Below, piece after piece: positions 48,884 to 57,588 of a stretch of DNA of 64,000 nucleotides. Each line of letters begins with the position of its first letter. Within the stretch, counting starts at the first letter, position 1. The translations under genes and the position numbers were made by a program. The notes under the pieces are model-generated. The model did no database searches and was not told where the DNA came from. It was given only the letters and a program-made list of their open reading frames with translations. The DNA lies in NCBI GenBank assembly GCA_018266215.1, contig JAFEAV010000031.1:1-64000 (forward strand), written 5' to 3'. Origin of the DNA: Cyanobacteria bacterium SZAS LIN-3. Its GTDB lineage: Bacteria > Cyanobacteriota > Vampirovibrionia > Obscuribacterales > Obscuribacteraceae.

Positions 48884-49524
48884 TGAAAAAGAAGCACCAG
48901 CCTGAACAAGAAGGTGCGCCAAAAGCGCCCGCAGTGACACCCCTGGCCACGACCAGAGACATCTTTGTTTTCGGTCGACTGGAAAATGAAGTGGCCCTGC
49001 CGACGATCAAGCGCATCCTCAAATTGAATGAACGCGATCCGAAGAAGCCGATCAATTTATATATAAATTCCTCCGGTGGAAACGGATACAACGCAGACGG
49101 CATCATCGCCGTCATGCACGCGATCAGTGCGCCGGTTAACACAATCTGCCTCGGACACGCGTTGTCCGGGGCTTGTGAAATCCTGGCCTCAGGCACCGGT
49201 GTTCGTTCGGCCTATGAATTTGCCACGTTGATGTTTCACCAGACTCTCTGGGAAGCCGAAGGTGACATCACCAATCTGGAGATTCAAGCCGTTCAAGGCA
49301 GGCGCTTCAGAGAAGCGCAAATTGAGCTTCTGCATAGATCTTCAGGTCAGAGCAAGGAAAGAATCCGCAAAGATATCGAGCGCGATTTCTATCTCTCAAC
49401 CTCTGAAGCTCTGGAGTACGGTCTGATTGATGAAATAATCACCCACACCGCCACCCGCCACCTGACCGGCGCGAGCGCCGCCAGAAACGGCAAAAAGAAA
49501 CAAGTAACTAAATCAAGTAAATAG
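48883..49524 (+). CDS. Divergent ClpP-family serine peptidase between atpD and atpC
   Basis: 213 aa, ATG overlapping the atpD stop (TAATG). ClpP fold with catalytic S95 (GHALSGAC, standard GQAASMGA), H119 (LMFHQ) and D168 (IERDFYLS), all kept. Departures: NSSGG for NSPGG, a Lys/Pro-rich N-terminal 20 residues, and a missing usual N-terminal processing loop. A Lys-rich tail ends the protein. It could act with a Clp ATPase or as a non-canonical subunit, as ClpR does in Cyanobacteria, but unlike ClpR the triad is present. Coupling to ATP synthase is positional evidence only. Confidence 0.88.
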
Positions 49525-49538
49525 ATAGGGTTAAGGTC

Positions 49539-49973
49539 ATGGCCACTTTCAATCTCAAAATAATCACACCGGAGCGGGTCGTTTTTGACGAACCAGTCGA
49601 ACAGGTCACTGCCGTGGCCAACGACGGTGAGCTGACGATTCTTCCAGGTCACGAACCACTCGTAACCTCACTCGGTGTTGATGTCCTGCGCTACGTCGCG
49701 AGCGGTGAGGAACACATCGCAGCCGTACTCGGCGGCATCCTCGAAGTCGGACAGAAAGAAACAGTAGTGCTCTCCGACGTCGCCGAACTGCACCACGAAA
49801 TCGACGAAGCAAGAGCGCATCAAGCCAAGGAACGCGCCACAGCAATGACCACGCAACGCGCCGAAAATATCGATGTTTCGGTTACCGAGCTGGCTCTGTC
49901 CAAAGCAACGGCCCGTCTCAGAGCCGTCGAACTTGGCAAAATCCGCCGCAAGGCGGGCAAGGGTATGCGCTAA
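49539..49973 (+). CDS. atpC: F-type ATP synthase subunit epsilon
   Basis: 144 aa. N-terminal beta sandwich (NLKIITPERVVFDEPVEQV, LTILPGHEPLVTSLG) followed by a helical C-terminal domain (about 90-135). It inhibits ATP hydrolysis and links the rotor to F1. It lies 14 bp after the ClpP-family gene. A hairpin terminator follows. Confidence 0.95.
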   Translation: MATFNLKIITPERVVFDEPVEQVTAVANDGELTILPGHEPLVTSLGVDVLRYVASGEEHIAAVLGGILEVGQKETVVLSDVAELHHEIDEARAHQAKERATAMTTQRAENIDVSVTELALSKATARLRAVELGKIRRKAGKGMR

Positions 49974-50013
49974 GCACCTTAGCGATAAGCCCCTTTCAAA
50001 ATCCGGATCTTTT

Positions 50014-50048
50014 AGTGCCAGCGATAATTGTCGCTGGCACTATTCTTA
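50014..50048 (+). terminator. Hairpin terminator after atpC
   Basis: AGTGCCAGCGA / TCGCTGGCACT (11 bp) with a 6-base loop, followed by a short T-rich tail (ATTCTTAT). Between convergent atpC and the Ser/Thr kinase. Confidence 0.75.
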
Positions 50049-50054
50049 TGCTTC

Positions 50055-51653
50055 CTAATCCCGCGCGCCGCCGAAGCGCCGGTAAAACTCATTGCTGTCG
50101 TTAGGTCTGTAGCGTGGTTTATAGATGGAAGAGTCGCTTCCCGAGGACTCTCTTGCAGCCGGATCCGCCTTTGCTTCAGCTTGCTGGGCTCGCTTCGCCG
50201 CTTTTTCCGCTCGCCGCTGTTCGGTCTTTTCGCGATGCTCGGCCACGGCATTTTTTATAGCTTTGATCACCCGTTTTACAGGCCCGGGTCGTTCCACTCT
50301 GGTGTCGACCCGCTCAACTTCAACCTTCTGAACGTTGGGGCTATCGAGCAGCGAAGGATCCAGCTTTATCTTTTTAGCACTGAGTTTCTGCTTCGCTATG
50401 CTGTCTTCCGATTTTTTCTTACTCTCATCCGTCGGCCCAAGCGGCACGGGAACGGCGTGGATGCCCGGCACTTCACCGGCGGCGTAGGTGCCGACTTCCT
50501 TTACCTCAGGACTGACTGCCGGCTTAACGGTTGGCTTACTGTCAGTCACGACCGGGGCTACTTTATCCTTACGCGACTGCAAGGTCATGCCCAGGAAAAG
50601 TCCCAGCGCGGCCACGGTGACGACGGCGATGACCGCCACCAGCGGTAGTATCAGACGAGAAGGGTCACCACCTTGTCTGTGGACACCACTGTTGTGATAT
50701 TTGCCGCTATTGCCGCCCAGCTTCCCTTTCCCCCGGGCTGAAGGCGGCACCGTGGGCAAATCCAGGGCATGGGCCTTTTCAAAAATAGTGAGCGCATCTT
50801 TCAGCTCGGCCATCGACTGGAAGCGCTCAGATGGCTTGCGGCGCAAACACTTCATCACGATCTCTTCCAGATCCTGGGGCACAGCCTGGGACTCAGGCAG
50901 TTTGAGCATGGCAAAAAACGGCGCCGGTTGAGTCAGTTTCTTATTTACAGTGTCGGTAAAATTATCGCCCTTATGCGGCAACTGCCCACTCAAGGTGCGG
51001 TACATCACCACTCCCAGACTGTAAATATCGGAGCGGTGGTCAACTTCTTCACCACTGCACTGCTCCGGACTCATATAATACGGACTGCCCCAGATCTCAC
51101 CAACCCTGGTCAGTTTCTGGGTTTCACTCTCCAGCTGAGCAATGCCGAAGTCTAAAATCTTGGCCGTAGTTTTGCCGTCCTTGCGGATGATCATTATGTT
51201 GTGCGGCTTCAGGTCACGGTGCACAACGCCGTTGGTGTGCGCATATTTCATGGCATCAGCCAGTTGTAAAAAGATGGGCACGCTGGCGCCAAAGGGGATA
51301 TAACCCAGTGTTTTCAACTCTTTGTCGAGACTGCCGCCATCGACAAGTTCCAGCACCAGATATGGTTCTTTCTTGTCGCTGAAACCAAAATCATAAGTGG
51401 TGACAATATTGGGATGACTGAGACGACCGAGCGCCTTGGCCTCCCGAGCCAGTCTCTGCACATTGTTTTCGTCTTCGGTCAGCTCCTGAGGCAAAAACTT
51501 AATGGCCACATCGCGGTCCATCATGTCCTGATGCGCGCGATAAACGCTGCCCATGCCGCCGGTACCGATCAAGGACGTGACGGTGTACTGGCCGCCCAGC
51601 TTGGTGCCGATCAGAGTGTCAACGGATCTGGTCGTGTTTTCGCCGTCGTTCAC
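50055..51653 (-). CDS. Ser/Thr protein kinase, transmembrane receptor type
   Basis: 532 aa. The kinase domain (about 20-285) shows Gly loop IGTGGMGSVY, VAIKFL lysine, HRDLKPHN and LDFGIAQ, all intact. A linker leads to one membrane helix (about 330-350, LPLVAVIAVVTVAALGLFLG) and a Lys/Pro-rich extracytoplasmic tail with Arg/Lys/Ala-rich helical repeats (about 440-490). No PASTA or sensor fold is recognised outside. Its start overlaps the stop of the phosphodiester glycosidase gene (ATGA), suggesting co-expression. Confidence 0.93.
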   Translation of the reverse strand: MNDGENTTRSVDTLIGTKLGGQYTVTSLIGTGGMGSVYRAHQDMMDRDVAIKFLPQELTEDENNVQRLAREAKALGRLSHPNIVTTYDFGFSDKKEPYLVLELVDGGSLDKELKTLGYIPFGASVPIFLQLADAMKYAHTNGVVHRDLKPHNIMIIRKDGKTTAKILDFGIAQLESETQKLTRVGEIWGSPYYMSPEQCSGEEVDHRSDIYSLGVVMYRTLSGQLPHKGDNFTDTVNKKLTQPAPFFAMLKLPESQAVPQDLEEIVMKCLRRKPSERFQSMAELKDALTIFEKAHALDLPTVPPSARGKGKLGGNSGKYHNSGVHRQGGDPSRLILPLVAVIAVVTVAALGLFLGMTLQSRKDKVAPVVTDSKPTVKPAVSPEVKEVGTYAAGEVPGIHAVPVPLGPTDESKKKSEDSIAKQKLSAKKIKLDPSLLDSPNVQKVEVERVDTRVERPGPVKRVIKAIKNAVAEHREKTEQRRAEKAAKRAQQAEAKADPAARESSGSDSSIYKPRYRPNDSNEFYRRFGGARD

Positions 51654-52684
51654 TTTTTGCTCTCTACAATACAGAGTGTAGACTTGACCAGGGTCTCCGG
51701 CGTGCGACCGACAAGCATTTTAAAGCCGCCGTCGGCGGAGGCCTTCTTCGTCTGTGCAGGCCCAGTTTTTAAGATCATGGTCGTCGATGTGCCGCCGTCA
51801 AAATTTATGGCCTCAGTGGCACCAAGATTTTTCAACAATTTAGCCAGTGTGGCCAGATCAACACCAGCGGAAAATTCACTTTGCTTTTTGCCAGCCACAG
51901 ATATCACCAGCACCTGCCCATCATCGGTCAGACCGACAGCCGTGCGCGCGGCTGTGCGCATCACACCGATTGAATCCGTCGTCTCACCGGAAGGCTCATG
52001 CCTGACAAAGGCCTCCTGCTCCGCCGTCAACTCCGGCAAAAGACGGGGCCCGCCCTGCAGCGAATCAACCAGCTTCAGATCCTGGGGCAGGGCAGTCCCA
52101 TGAGCAGCCACCCCATAATGCATCTGACCACGGGAGTCTTGCATCACTCTCAGCTCGGAGCGGTCAAAAATATTTTTCAAAAATGGCTGCAATTTAGGGT
52201 TGCCGGTGAGGGCCTTATTTCTAGTCGGATCGGCAACCATGGCTCCATTGACGACAACATAACTGGCACTCTCGCCGTCGGAGAGATTGAAGTAACCGCC
52301 GTTGACCGCGGCCAGGGCACCGGCTTCAAGGGCCTGCCTGGTGGTCGGTGCCGTCTTGGGACTCAAATGTGCGGCAAGCTTCAATGAGCTGCGCGCGGGA
52401 AATGTCAGCAAATCAATATCGGTACCGGTACCAGTGTCGGTACCAGTGCCGGTACCAGTGCCGGCGGTCAGGACAAAATGATAATGATGCAGGGCGGCTG
52501 CCGGGGACGACTTCAACTGAAAGGCCGAAAGACTTTCCATACCGTGGATATCGGCGATAGCCAGGGTGGGAGATGATTTACCCGCGTCACTTTCCGCCGC
52601 ACTCATAGCTTTGCAGTAGCCTCCGGATATGGTGGCAATAAAAAAGGCGACAAGTGTCAGCGATAAAAAACGGGGGGCAGTCAT
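51650..52684 (-). CDS. Secreted phosphodiester glycosidase (NAGPA family)
   Basis: 344 aa, ATG 52684, with a signal peptide at about 1-25. The NAGPA/DUF2233 fold shows AVNGGYFNLSDG, LQGGPRLLPE, RTAARTAVGLTDDG and NFDGGTSTTMIL, the conserved active-site blocks. Family members remove N-acetylglucosamine from phosphodiester linkages in glycans; the substrate here is unknown. A Gly/Thr repeat (about residues 75-90, coded by a 12-bp repeat) lies in the linker after the signal. First gene of a unit with the kinase. Confidence 0.87.
   Translation of the reverse strand: MTAPRFLSLTLVAFFIATISGGYCKAMSAAESDAGKSSPTLAIADIHGMESLSAFQLKSSPAAALHHYHFVLTAGTGTGTGTDTGTGTDIDLLTFPARSSLKLAAHLSPKTAPTTRQALEAGALAAVNGGYFNLSDGESASYVVVNGAMVADPTRNKALTGNPKLQPFLKNIFDRSELRVMQDSRGQMHYGVAAHGTALPQDLKLVDSLQGGPRLLPELTAEQEAFVRHEPSGETTDSIGVMRTAARTAVGLTDDGQVLVISVAGKKQSEFSAGVDLATLAKLLKNLGATEAINFDGGTSTTMILKTGPAQTKKASADGGFKMLVGRTPETLVKSTLCIVESKK
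52421..52462. repeat. 12-bp tandem repeat in the glycosidase gene
   Basis: GGTACC plus three copies of GGTACCAGTG[TC]C. On the minus strand it encodes Gly-Thr pairs in the linker. It could expand or contract by slippage without shifting the frame. Confidence 0.85.
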
Positions 52685-52698
52685 ACAAATCCTACAAG

Positions 52699-53097
52699 TC
52701 AGACGACATCTCCCATTTTAAGCCAGCCCTTGGCCACAAGAGAGACCCATAAGGGCGCGCGCGTGTCCTTAATTTCATCCATGACCAGCTCCAGCTGAGT
52801 CATCGTGATTTTCCCGCAGGCCAGAAGGTAACGCGCCAGTACCATGGACTCCATCTCTTCTTCGCTAAGATAGCCTCGCTCGACCAGGGCTCCGGCCAGG
52901 AGGCGTTCACTGGGGGCCTCGACTTCGGCGCGCAATTTTTGGATAACGGCTTCGCTATGCGGTCCAAGAAGCTCAAATTTGACGATCAACTCAAGAATGT
53001 CCGGCCCCGCAGCTCTGCCAAGCGAATCTTTTGGGGGGCTGAAGTCTTCGGCCCTGGGCTGGGACGATTCTTTATCGTCATTATCGCCGCTGCTCAT
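52699..53097 (-). CDS. Small soluble protein of unknown function
   Basis: 132 aa from ATG 53097. Upstream in-frame codons exist to 53133 but lie in the terminator/promoter area. Disordered acidic N-terminus, then helical segments resembling a small helical bundle (SERLLAGALVERGYLSEEEM and later). The motif LSEEEMESMVLARYL suggests a two-component-associated or GspE_N-like helical domain, but I cannot name one with confidence. It lies 14 bp upstream of the glycosidase/kinase unit. Confidence 0.65.
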   Translation of the reverse strand: MSSGDNDDKESSQPRAEDFSPPKDSLGRAAGPDILELIVKFELLGPHSEAVIQKLRAEVEAPSERLLAGALVERGYLSEEEMESMVLARYLLACGKITMTQLELVMDEIKDTRAPLWVSLVAKGWLKMGDVV

Positions 53098-53143
53098 TTG
53101 GGTCAAACCTCTCGCCGGGTGGACAGGCCACATACAGATTATA

Positions 53144-53186
53144 AGAGAAGCCGACCTGGGTAAAGTCGGCTTCTCTCGTTGTTTTT
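53144..53186 (+). terminator. Hairpin with T tract
   Basis: AGAGAAGCCGAC / GTCGGCTTCTCT (12 bp, 9-base loop) followed by CGTTGTTTTTT. The T tract is on the plus strand, but the hairpin also follows the aldehyde dehydrogenase gene on the minus strand, where the tail is TTATAAT. Confidence 0.7.
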
Positions 53187-53228
53187 TGGATCTAAATGAA
53201 TGGTGATGGTCTGAGGCCTACTGAGGGC

Positions 53229-54719
53229 CTAGTCCATCAAGTTCATCCAGACTGATTTGATGTTGGAATAGAGCTCGATAGAATGCTTACCGAGTTCACG
53301 TCCGTAACCGCTCATCTTGTAGCCGCCGAAGGGCACGGCCGGATCGAATACGTTGTAGCAGTTGACCCAGATTGTGCCGGCCTTGATGCGGGCGGCAAAC
53401 TTATGGGCCTTCTTAACGTCTCTGGTCCAGACGGCGCCGGAAAGACCGAAGGTGGTCTTGTTGGCGGCTTCTGCCACTTCATCCATACCGGTGAAGGGGA
53501 TAACTGCCAGAACCGGTCCGAAGACCTCTTCCTTGGCGATGCGCATATCGTTGTTGACGCCGGTGAACACTGTAGGCTGCACGAAGTAGCCCTTCTTGTG
53601 TTCGGACGGTGCAGCACCACCGCAAGCGAGGCTGGCGCCTTCTTTCTTGGCGATGTCGATATAGCTGAGGATGCGCTGTTGCTGTTCTTTGCTGACCTGC
53701 GGTCCAATCTGAGTGCCTTCATCAAGACCGTGGCCCTGACGCATTTTGGCAATGCGGTCGGTGAGCTTGGACATAAACTCGTCGTGGATTGATTTTTCCA
53801 GGAAGAGTCTGGATCCGGCGCAGCAAACCTGGCCCTGGTTGAAGAAGATACCGGTGATGGCGCCCTTAACGGCGGCATCGATATCAGCGTCGGCAAATAC
53901 GATGTTAGGCGCTTTGCCTCCCAGTTCGAGCGAAACACGCTTGAGGTTGCCGGCCGAAGCTTTGACGATTATGCGTCCGGTTGCTTCTTCACCGGTGAAG
54001 GCTACTTTATCGATGTCCATGTGATTGGAGATCGCTTCACCAGCCGAATCCGGGCCGAAGCCTGTGATGATGTTCACAACGCCATCGGGGAAACCGGCTT
54101 CCATAGCCAGTTCGCCAATGCGCAGAGCGGTAAGAGGGGTTTGTTCAGCGGGCTTGAGTACGACTGTATTGCCGCAAGCCAGAGCTGGGCCCCACTTCCA
54201 TGCTTGCATGAGCATGGGGAAGTTCCAGGGGATAATCTGTCCAACAACACCAACCGGCTCGCGCAGGGTGTAGGTGAAGAAATTGGAATTGGCGTTGATT
54301 GTTTCGCCTTCCAGCTTGGTGGCCCAACCAGCGTAATAGCGGTAGGTCTCAGCGGTCTGAGCGACGTCTACATAGCGCGATTCGGTGATGGGCTTACCAT
54401 TGTCGAGGGTCTCAAGCTGGGCCAGTTCATCGGCGTGCTTCTCAATCAATTCGGCCAGTTTATAGATCAAACGAGCGCGCTCGTTTGTCGCCATCTTGCC
54501 CCAGGGGCCATCAAGTGCGCGGCGAGCGGCTTTGACGGCTTTGTCCACATCCTCTTTGCCACCTTCGGGTACTTTCGCAAGCACTTCTTCGGTAGCAGGG
54601 TTGATGGTTTCAAAGGTCTTGCCCGAAACAGCATCAACGAATTTTCCGTCGATAAGCAGCTTCTTGGGCTTGGCAAGGAAATCCTTGCAGAGTAGTTCTT
54701 TTTCTTGCACGACGGCCAC
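53229..54719 (-). CDS. NAD(P)+-dependent aldehyde dehydrogenase
   Basis: 496 aa. I chose GTG 54719 because GGAGGG lies 7 bases upstream and the ALDH core then starts normally; the frame to 54773 adds an unsupported hydrophobic segment. Key residues: NAD-binding IIPWNFPML, LKPAEQTPL, catalytic Glu in LELGGK and catalytic Cys in NQGQVCCAGSR (two adjacent Cys). It oxidises aldehydes to acids; the substrate range is unknown but the sequence resembles the broad ALDH1/betaine-aldehyde type. Confidence 0.95.
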   Translation of the reverse strand: MAVVQEKELLCKDFLAKPKKLLIDGKFVDAVSGKTFETINPATEEVLAKVPEGGKEDVDKAVKAARRALDGPWGKMATNERARLIYKLAELIEKHADELAQLETLDNGKPITESRYVDVAQTAETYRYYAGWATKLEGETINANSNFFTYTLREPVGVVGQIIPWNFPMLMQAWKWGPALACGNTVVLKPAEQTPLTALRIGELAMEAGFPDGVVNIITGFGPDSAGEAISNHMDIDKVAFTGEEATGRIIVKASAGNLKRVSLELGGKAPNIVFADADIDAAVKGAITGIFFNQGQVCCAGSRLFLEKSIHDEFMSKLTDRIAKMRQGHGLDEGTQIGPQVSKEQQQRILSYIDIAKKEGASLACGGAAPSEHKKGYFVQPTVFTGVNNDMRIAKEEVFGPVLAVIPFTGMDEVAEAANKTTFGLSGAVWTRDVKKAHKFAARIKAGTIWVNCYNVFDPAVPFGGYKMSGYGRELGKHSIELYSNIKSVWMNLMD

Positions 54720-55149
54720 GGTAAGACCCTCCGAGATCAAGTGATGTAAATATGCGAATAATCCAAATACCAAGCGGCCTTGGAAGCCGCTCTGGAGAGG
54801 CTTAGAGTATCACGCGCGGCCCACCCTTGGCTTTGCTGAAGCAAAACTTTTAAGCTTGCTCTAATGAAGCAACAAGCCAATTTTGATTAACGGACCGAAC
54901 AGAATCAGGACGGCTTAGTAATATCTGATTAAGAAAGATATACGACCGGTGGGTCCAGTTATCAGTCACTGCCGCAGGATGCAAGGCCCACCAGGCTCAA
55001 TTCTTACCATCCGGTTAGTATGAGAGTATAGCCCTACACTAATTCGTGTAAGGGGTTTGGTCAATTGTACGCAGGGGGCCAAGTGGGGTATTGTCAAAGC
55101 TGAGGGCAGTCCCTCATTCAGTGTCCACTTTCTCCTTGAGGATCTCAGC
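54720..55149. other. Leader/intergenic region of 430 bp before the pilin gene
   Basis: Contains AGCGGC / GCCGCT (54773-54791), GGTGGG / CCCACC (54948-54992, 33-base loop) and TACAC / GTGTA near 55035-55055. No coding frame is convincing. It probably holds the divergent promoters of the aldehyde dehydrogenase and pilin and a structured leader. Confidence 0.4.
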
Positions 55150-55359
55150 ATGCAAGCAATTGCCCAAAAATTTGTCAGTGACGAATCAGGTCAGGGTATT
55201 ACCGAATACGGCGCAATCTTGGCCTTCGTAGCCATCCTTGTAGCCGTTGTGTTCTCGATCACCCAGGGTGCATTGAGTTCGGCAATCTCCAAAGCCTTCT
55301 CGGCCGTCGTAAGCCAGCTCAACGCTCTGTCCACAGCAGCTGCTGCCGCTTCGTCCTAG
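55150..55359 (+). CDS. Flp/Fap-type pilin subunit
   Basis: 69 aa from ATG 55150 (GAGG 9 bases upstream; the longer frame to 55057 is not supported). The short charged leader is followed by the Flp signature SGQGITEYGAILAFVAI, with the Glu and Tyr that follow the processing site, and a long hydrophobic helix. The C-terminus is Ala/Ser rich. Flp pilins form Tad-type pili used for adhesion. No tad/cpa/rcp genes are next to it, so the secretion machinery must be elsewhere. Terminator follows. Confidence 0.87.
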   Translation: MQAIAQKFVSDESGQGITEYGAILAFVAILVAVVFSITQGALSSAISKAFSAVVSQLNALSTAAAAASS

Positions 55360-55395
55360 TCCAAGAGACAAGCCGGTCGTAAGACCTACAAACTG

Positions 55396-55430
55396 AAAGA
55401 GCCCGGACTTAAGGTCCGGGCTCTTTTGTT
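55396..55430. terminator. Intrinsic terminator between the pilin and ftsH
   Basis: AAAGAGCCCGGAC / GTCCGGGCTCTTT (13 bp, 5-base loop) followed by TGTTT. It could act on both convergent genes. Confidence 0.88.
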
Positions 55431-55450
55431 TAGCTTAGCTGACTCAAGCA

Positions 55451-57460
55451 CTAGGCGAACTTAGGCTTAAATTCCGGCTTGGGACCATTGTCTTTATCGC
55501 TGGGGCTGGCTGAATCACAGGGAGCAGCTTCGCCTTCCGGTCCGATATTGATAGTGGTACCGTCGCCCATGGTGTAACCCGAAGGCGGCTTGGTATCAGT
55601 GTCTGTGAGGCTTTCGCCGGCAGCCAGTTTACGGTTGACTTCATCCATGATGGCATCAACTTCTTTTCTGTCCAGGGTTTCTTTTTCCAGAAGCTCTTTC
55701 ACAATCGCGTCCATATGCGGACGGTGACTCATGATCGCTTCCTTGACCCGGTTGTACTGACTGCTCACCAGATCCGAAACTTCCTGATCGATCAGCTGGG
55801 CAATATTTTCACTGTAATCACGCTCATGACCGAAGTCACGACCGAGGAATACATGATCATTGCGCTTACCGAAGGTCATCGGTCCGAGCTTATCGCTCAT
55901 GCCGAACTCGGTCATCATACGACGGGCAAGACTTGTGCTCTTTTCCAGGTCGTTCTGAGCGCCGGTCGTCACTTCACCAAAAACCACTTCCTCAGCCACT
56001 CTTCCACCGAGACACATACCAATCTGGTCGATCAGCTGCGACTTGGTTTGCGAAAGAATGTCTTCCTCGGGATATGACATTGTCAGACCCAGGGCGAATC
56101 CGCGGGGGATGATGGTGACTTTGTGCAGAGGATAAGCGTTGGGCAAAAGGATGCACATGAGAGCGTGGCCCACTTCGTGGTAGGCGGTGCACTCTTTTTC
56201 TTTTTGAGAGATGATGCGGGTTTTCTTCTCCGGTCCGGCAATCACTTTATCGATAGCCAGTTCCAGATCACGCATCTCAATTTCGCGCTTATCGGCTCGA
56301 GCGGCAATCAAAGCCGCTTCATTGATCAGGTTTGAGAGATCCGCTCCGGTAAATCCGGGTGTGCGGCGAGCCAGTACTTTCAAATCAACGTCTTTGGCAA
56401 GCGGCTTACCACGACTGTGCACCGTGAGGATCTGCTCGCGTCCGCCGACATCCGGTCTGTCGATTACGACCTGACGGTCGAAGCGGCCCGGACGAAGGAG
56501 GGCGGAATCGAGAATATCGGGGCGGTTTGTGGCGGCAATAACAATAATGCCCGTAGTCCCTTCAAAGCCGTCCATCTCAACCAGCAACTGGTTAAGTGTC
56601 TGTTCGCGCTCGTCGTGTCCGCCACCGAGACCGGCTCCACGCTGTCTGCCCACGGCGTCGATTTCGTCGACGAAGACAATACAGGGAGCTTGTTTTTTGG
56701 CTTGCTCGAACAAATCACGTACACGTGAGGCGCCGACGCCGACAAACATTTCCACAAAGTCCGAACCGGAGATGCTGAAGAAAGGCACACCGGCTTCACC
56801 GGCTACGGCCTTGGCCAGCAGGGTCTTACCGGTACCGGGGGAGCCGACAAGCAGCACACCGCGAGGGATGCGAGCACCAAGTGCCTGAAACTTTTCAGGA
56901 CTCTTGAGGAAGTCGACAATTTCTTGCAATTCCTGTTTGGCTTCATCGATACCAGCCACGTCACTGAAGCTGACTTTGACTTTGTTGTCGATCATCAACT
57001 TGGCGCGGCTGCGGCCAAAACTCATGGCCTGATTACCACCGGACTGAGCGCTTCTGAACATAAACAGAATGCCGACCAATATCAAAATCGGCAGGAAGAA
57101 TGTCGAAAGCATGCTGAACCAGACACCAGATCGATCAACATCCTTGGAGTCGATTTTGACCTTTGCTGCATTCAGCTCTTTGAGCAGATCTTCTTTGCCT
57201 TCTGCGGGCACAATCACAGTTTTCTCGCGCGGTGCACCACCGCTGCTTTCATCTGCGTTCAGTTTCACCATTACTGTGTTTTCGCCATTGGTGAATGTCA
57301 CCTGTTGAATCTCGCTGGCCTTGCCTTCGTGCAAGAGATTCATCAATCGCGAATAGGTATAAGGCTCGTCTTTGTGGCCCATGTTGGCCAGTGAGACTGC
57401 AAATACCACAAGAACCATTAGTAAGATGAAAACGGCCCAAGTTGTTCCGTACTTCTTCAT
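55451..57460 (-). CDS. ftsH: ATP-dependent zinc metalloprotease FtsH
   Basis: 669 aa from ATG 57460 (CGGAG 8 bases upstream; TTG seven codons earlier is less likely). Two N-terminal membrane helices (about 8-28 and 108-130) flank an extracytoplasmic domain; the AAA domain has Walker A GSPGTGKT, Walker [10 protein letters not shown] and the SRH region [18 protein letters not shown]; the peptidase has HEVGHA zinc motif. It degrades membrane and some soluble proteins. Pro/Asp-rich tail. Length and motifs are standard. Confidence 0.97.
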   Translation of the reverse strand: MKKYGTTWAVFILLMVLVVFAVSLANMGHKDEPYTYSRLMNLLHEGKASEIQQVTFTNGENTVMVKLNADESSGGAPREKTVIVPAEGKEDLLKELNAAKVKIDSKDVDRSGVWFSMLSTFFLPILILVGILFMFRSAQSGGNQAMSFGRSRAKLMIDNKVKVSFSDVAGIDEAKQELQEIVDFLKSPEKFQALGARIPRGVLLVGSPGTGKTLLAKAVAGEAGVPFFSISGSDFVEMFVGVGASRVRDLFEQAKKQAPCIVFVDEIDAVGRQRGAGLGGGHDEREQTLNQLLVEMDGFEGTTGIIVIAATNRPDILDSALLRPGRFDRQVVIDRPDVGGREQILTVHSRGKPLAKDVDLKVLARRTPGFTGADLSNLINEAALIAARADKREIEMRDLELAIDKVIAGPEKKTRIISQKEKECTAYHEVGHALMCILLPNAYPLHKVTIIPRGFALGLTMSYPEEDILSQTKSQLIDQIGMCLGGRVAEEVVFGEVTTGAQNDLEKSTSLARRMMTEFGMSDKLGPMTFGKRNDHVFLGRDFGHERDYSENIAQLIDQEVSDLVSSQYNRVKEAIMSHRPHMDAIVKELLEKETLDRKEVDAIMDEVNRKLAAGESLTDTDTKPPSGYTMGDGTTINIGPEGEAAPCDSASPSDKDNGPKPEFKPKFA

Positions 57461-57562
57461 GTCAACGCTCCGGAATGCCAATCAAGGAATTATATCACTC
57501 TCTCAGTCCAAGTTCCCAGCTGAAGCGGCCTCTAGCCATTTGGTCCCGGGTTGTGGAGAGTA

Positions 57563-57577
57563 GCGACTAAGAGTCGC
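57563..57577. repeat. Short dyad GCGACT-AAG-AGTCGC
   Basis: Perfect 6-bp arms with a 3-base loop between tilS and ftsH. No T tract on either strand. It may be a protein-binding site or a weak hairpin. Confidence 0.4.
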
Positions 57578-57588
57578 CCAAATCCATA

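Noticed and set aside
52421-52462. CRISPR or other array
   Set aside because: The unit is 12 bp, has no spacers and lies inside a coding frame.
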